The notes below the pieces were generated by a model that saw only the letters and a list, made by a program, of their open reading frames with translations, searched no databases and was not told where the DNA came from. From contig JAZFTT010000090.1 of assembly GCA_036446835.1 (NCBI GenBank), positions 1 to 8,223 on the forward strand: a stretch of 8,223 bases of DNA. Direction: 5' to 3'. The position numbers and the translations under genes were made by a program. This DNA comes from SZUA-217 sp036446835. Its GTDB lineage: Bacteria > Actinomycetota > Acidimicrobiia > Spongiisociales > ZC4RG35. Of the stretch, positions 5,369-8,223 are shown piece after piece (the first letter of the stretch is position 1; every line of letters starts with the position of its first letter).

Positions 5369-7550
5369 TCAACAACTGTCGGAAAGCGTCGACACCGACA
5401 CCATCCTCTTCAACATCGACGGGATGACCTGTGCCACCTGCGCGGTCAGAATCGAGCGGGTTCTCAGCCGCCAAGAAGGGGTTGAGGCGGCATCGGTGAA
5501 CCTCGCTGGGGCCACAGCCCTGGTTCGCGTCGACTTGAACGCCGATCCGGCGGCCCTCACAGCCGCCGTCGAGAGAATCGGCTACCAGCTCGAAGAACGG
5601 CACGACGAAGACGACCCCCGGGACATGGTCGATCACTACCACGATGACGAGAGCATCCAATGGAAGCGCTTCTGGACGGCAGCGGCCTTCACCCTGCCCG
5701 TAATGGCATTGGCCATTTTCGGACCGGATGCCTTCTGGAACGATGCCCTGCAATGGATCCTGATCACGCCTGTCGTGGCGTGGGGAGGCTGGCAGTTCCA
5801 TTCGGTCGCTGTCCGTCAGGCGCGCAGCTTCACCGCGAGCATGGACACGCTGATCTCACTGGGATCGCTCGCCGCCTACTTCTATTCGATCTGGGCGCTT
5901 TTCGTCGGAGAACCGGTGTTCTTCGAGACCGCCGGAATGATCATCAGCCTCATCACTCTTGGCCGCGCTTTCGAGGCTCGCGCCAAAGGCCGCGCGTCCG
6001 AAGCGGTACACCGTCTTCTCGAACTCGGCGCCAAAGAGGCCCGTGTCCTCGTTGATGGTCAGGAGCAAATGGTCCCCATCGAGAGGGTCCGACCCGGTGA
6101 CCTCATGGTCATCCTGCCCGGTGAGAAGGTGCCCACCGACGGCTCGATCGAGACGGGGGCATCATCGCTCGACGAATCCATGCTCACCGGCGAGTCGCTG
6201 CCGGTCGACAAGAGACATGGCGACGATGTGTTCGGCGGCACCGTCAACCAGGAAGGTCGTCTGACCGTAAAGGCAACGGCAGTCGGCTCCGATACTGCCC
6301 TGGCTGCGATTGTCCGAATGGTCGAGGAAGCCCAAGGATCGAAGGCGCCGACACAGCGGCTCGCCGACCGGGTTTCTAGCGTCTTCGTGCCCACCGTCAT
6401 CCTGCTCGCCGTGGCAACGACCCTGGTATGGCTGGCGCTGGGCAACGACATCGGCCCAGCATTTCAGGCTGGGGTGGCGGTTCTGATCATCGCCTGCCCT
6501 TGTGCCCTGGGGTTGGCGACCCCTACAGCGATCATGGTGGGGAGTGGACGAGGGGCTGAGCTCGGGATCCTCTTCAAACGCGCCGAGGTGTTCGAGCAGG
6601 CTGGAAGCATCGATATGGTTCTCTTCGACAAGACGGGCACCCTCACCACCGGGGTAATGACTCTCACCGACGTCGAGACCGATGAGATGGAGGAGGAGTT
6701 CATCCGACTTGTCGCCTCTGTCGAGGCCGCCTCCGGGCACCCGATTGGCAAGGCAGTTGCCCTCGGGGCCGATGAGCGGGAAATCGAGCTCGTTACACCC
6801 GACTCGATAAAGAGCTTCGCCGGACTTGGCGTGATGGGACGAGTCGACGGCCGTGAGATCGTCGTCGGCAAGGCCAAGCTCTGTGCCGACCAAGGTCTGA
6901 TCATTTCCGAACGTTGGGCAGATCGGCTGGTAGCGCTGGAGAGCGATGGGAAAACAGCTTTCCTCGCCGGTTGGGACAGCGAGGCTCGAGGAATAATCGC
7001 CGTCGCCGACACCATTCGTCCAGAGTCGAAAGTGGCGGTCGAAACTCTGGATGAAGCCGGTATTGCGACCGGAATGATCACAGGGGACAACGCCAGAACC
7101 GCGGAACACATCGCCTCACAGATAGGAGTCAATGACGTTCGGGCGGAGGTGCTCCCTGGAGACAAGGCGGAGACAGTCCGCACCTACCAGGAACTCGGGC
7201 GGTCGGTGGCCTTCGTCGGAGACGGCGTGAACGACGCCCCTGCGTTGACGCAGGCAGATCTTGGAATGGCCGTGGGCTCCGGAACCGATGTGGCCTTGGA
7301 AGCGGGTGATGTGGTTCTCCTGAACGGAGATCCCAGACTCGTCCCGACTGCCATCGACCTCGCCAGCGCCACATTCAGGACTATCAAGCAAAACCTGTTC
7401 TGGGCCTTTGGCTACAACACAGCCGCCATCCCCCTCGCTGCCCTGGGTTTTCTCAATCCAATGATCGCAGCGGGGGCCATGGCCTTTTCTTCAGTCTCGG
7501 TTGTTCTGAACGCCTTGCGTCTCCGGCGCTTCAAGACCTTCTGGACATAG
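5361..7550 (+). CDS. copA: Copper-exporting P1B-type ATPase (CopA)
   Basis: About 729 residues from the TTG at 5361. It pumps Cu(I) out of the cytosol at the cost of ATP. Domains in order: one N-terminal HMA domain with GMTCATC (Cys24, Cys27); an acidic, His-containing linker (about 81-98); four membrane helices before the actuator domain with TGES at 276-279; helices 5-6 with the CPC motif at 379-381; DKTGT with phosphorylated Asp423; the HP motif at 460-461; GDGVNDAP at 620-627; and two final helices with Tyr685-Asn686 and M-x3-S (Met707, Ser711). CPC plus YN plus MxxxS is the Cu(I) signature (P1B-1) and argues against zinc or cadmium. Every catalytic motif is intact. The TTG overlaps the last eight bases of copZ. 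Open frame continues upstream to ATGs at 5295 and 5274, but those would translate copZ out of frame. Family and copper specificity are firm; the start is less so. Confidence 0.95.
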   Translation: MVDQQLSESVDTDTILFNIDGMTCATCAVRIERVLSRQEGVEAASVNLAGATALVRVDLNADPAALTAAVERIGYQLEERHDEDDPRDMVDHYHDDESIQWKRFWTAAAFTLPVMALAIFGPDAFWNDALQWILITPVVAWGGWQFHSVAVRQARSFTASMDTLISLGSLAAYFYSIWALFVGEPVFFETAGMIISLITLGRAFEARAKGRASEAVHRLLELGAKEARVLVDGQEQMVPIERVRPGDLMVILPGEKVPTDGSIETGASSLDESMLTGESLPVDKRHGDDVFGGTVNQEGRLTVKATAVGSDTALAAIVRMVEEAQGSKAPTQRLADRVSSVFVPTVILLAVATTLVWLALGNDIGPAFQAGVAVLIIACPCALGLATPTAIMVGSGRGAELGILFKRAEVFEQAGSIDMVLFDKTGTLTTGVMTLTDVETDEMEEEFIRLVASVEAASGHPIGKAVALGADEREIELVTPDSIKSFAGLGVMGRVDGREIVVGKAKLCADQGLIISERWADRLVALESDGKTAFLAGWDSEARGIIAVADTIRPESKVAVETLDEAGIATGMITGDNARTAEHIASQIGVNDVRAEVLPGDKAETVRTYQELGRSVAFVGDGVNDAPALTQADLGMAVGSGTDVALEAGDVVLLNGDPRLVPTAIDLASATFRTIKQNLFWAFGYNTAAIPLAALGFLNPMIAAGAMAFSSVSVVLNALRLRRFKTFWT

Positions 7551-7573
7551 CCCTCATACAACGTCCACAGGTG

Positions 7574-7579
7574 TAGGTT
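7574..7579 (+). promoter_or_regulatory. Candidate -10 box for the PAC2-family gene
   Basis: TAGGTT fits TANNNT and ends six bases before the ATG at 7586, the same distance as TATGAT before the MerR gene. No Shine-Dalgarno sequence lies in the gap, so leaderless transcription is plausible. No -35 is evident. Read-through from copA, 35 bases away, is also possible. Confidence 0.33.
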
Positions 7580-7585
7580 GGATAC

Positions 7586-8223
7586 ATGGCCTCGTTGCAA
7601 TGGCTCGACCGACCGGTGCTCCGTGACCCTGTGGCCCTGATGGCCTTTGAGGGCTGGGGCGACGCCGGCGAATCCGCCAGCCAGGCTGTCGCCTCTTTCA
7701 TCGAACACTCCGACGCAGAACTCATCGCTGTCATCGACCCTGACGACCATTTCGACTTCCAGGTTCGACGGCCGATGGTCGAACTCGACTCTGAGGGCAT
7801 AAGGAGCATCACCTGGCCCCGAAACGAGATCCATGTCGTTCGTGGGGCCGAGCGTGATGTGGTGGTCGTCCTCGGTGAGGAACCTCACTACAGGTGGAAG
7901 GTCTTCACGGGCGATCTCGTCGAGGCTTTGACCTCGCTCGGAGTGAGCAGGACAATTACCATCGGAGCCTTCATCGGTCAGGTGGCGCACACTCTCCCGG
8001 TGCCCCTCGTGGGATCCTCTACTCGGCCCGACACCCTGACTCTTCACGGCCTGCTTCCGTCGGGATACGAAGGCCCGACAGGGATTCTCGGTGTCCTCAA
8101 TCATGCCCTCGACAACGCCGGTATCGACGTGATATCGGTCTGGGCTGCCGTGCCTCACTATCTGTCAAACCAGGAGTACCCACCGGCCACCGAAGCCCTC
8201 GCCGTCAAGGCAGCCGAATTGCT
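7586..8223 (+). CDS. PAC2 family protein, 3' partial
   Basis: The ATG at 7586 opens a frame that stays open to the window end (212 complete codons); the 3' end is missing. Seen: FEGWGDAGESA at about residues 21-31, IDPDDHFDFQVRRP at about 49-63, and GAFIGQVAHTLPVPLVGSS in the middle, then WAAVPHYL near the edge. These are the conserved blocks of bacterial PAC2 proteins (related by fold to proteasome assembly chaperone 2), which are frequent in Actinomycetota and usually about 280-310 residues. The molecular role is not established; a link to proteasome-related processes is only by family. The protein looks soluble. Codon usage looks like its neighbours. It follows copA by 35 bases but has its own -10-like element, so it need not belong to the copper operon. 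An antisense frame across it shows no family motif. Confidence 0.88.
   Translation, partial: MASLQWLDRPVLRDPVALMAFEGWGDAGESASQAVASFIEHSDAELIAVIDPDDHFDFQVRRPMVELDSEGIRSITWPRNEIHVVRGAERDVVVVLGEEPHYRWKVFTGDLVEALTSLGVSRTITIGAFIGQVAHTLPVPLVGSSTRPDTLTLHGLLPSGYEGPTGILGVLNHALDNAGIDVISVWAAVPHYLSNQEYPPATEALAVKAAEL

Noticed and set aside
4341..5373. TTGATCAA at 4341-4348 and again within GTTGATCAAC at 5364-5373, as a possible shared operator
   Set aside because: The second copy spans the copZ stop and copA start codons and the site is a short palindrome; two copies 1 kb apart, one inside coding sequence, fit chance.
6162..7109. Long antisense open frame within copA
   Set aside because: It lies wholly inside an intact ATPase with all motifs and has no motif or expression signal of its own.
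7412..8158. 248-codon minus-strand frame across the end of copA and the PAC2 gene
   Set aside because: The plus strand encodes conserved copA and PAC2 residues; the antisense product has no recognisable domain.
1..8223. Search for CRISPR arrays, tRNA/rRNA genes, transposases, integrases, toxin-antitoxin or defence genes
   Set aside because: No regularly spaced repeats, no cloverleaf-like conserved RNA sequence and no motif of these proteins was seen on either strand.

Overview
The window looks like ordinary chromosomal DNA from a high-GC actinobacterium (G+C near 60% by eye). Pointers to Actinomycetota are the PAC2-family gene at the right edge, a small Cys/His protein of a type I associate with this phylum, a MerR regulator ending in a DPADC...C tail, and several genes with a TANNNT hexamer so close to the ATG that leaderless transcription is likely. 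An uncultivated or Acidimicrobiia-like lineage is possible, but no marker gene here fixes the taxonomy.

Left part (1-4203): the 3' two-thirds of an Amidohydrolase_3 (YtcJ-like) gene runs rightward into the window and overlaps, tail to tail, a leftward fold-type I PLP enzyme of the CefD-like/class V group. That enzyme is divergent from a complete M3A zinc oligopeptidase with an intact thimet-oligopeptidase-type active site. These are housekeeping or scavenging enzymes with no evident shared pathway.

Middle (4204-5139): a 65-residue putative zinc-binding protein has its own recognisable promoter and a strong Shine-Dalgarno sequence. A terminator-like hairpin follows it. Next comes a MerR-type operator of the copper kind (ACCTTC...GAAGGT) directly upstream of a MerR regulator.

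Right part (5140-8223): the regulator is followed closely by a CopZ-like metallochaperone and a P1B-1 copper ATPase (CopA), whose probable TTG start overlaps the end of copZ. Together they form a compact copper-efflux operon. The regulator would sense metal, the chaperone would carry Cu(I) in the cytosol, and the ATPase would export it. A PAC2-family gene with its own probable promoter follows and runs off the end.

I found no mobile element, CRISPR array, tRNA/rRNA or phage gene, and no clearly novel system. The points most worth a second look are the operator/promoter geometry and cysteine set of the MerR regulator, the Cys/His microprotein with its palindromic promoter, and the missing C-terminal end of the amidohydrolase.
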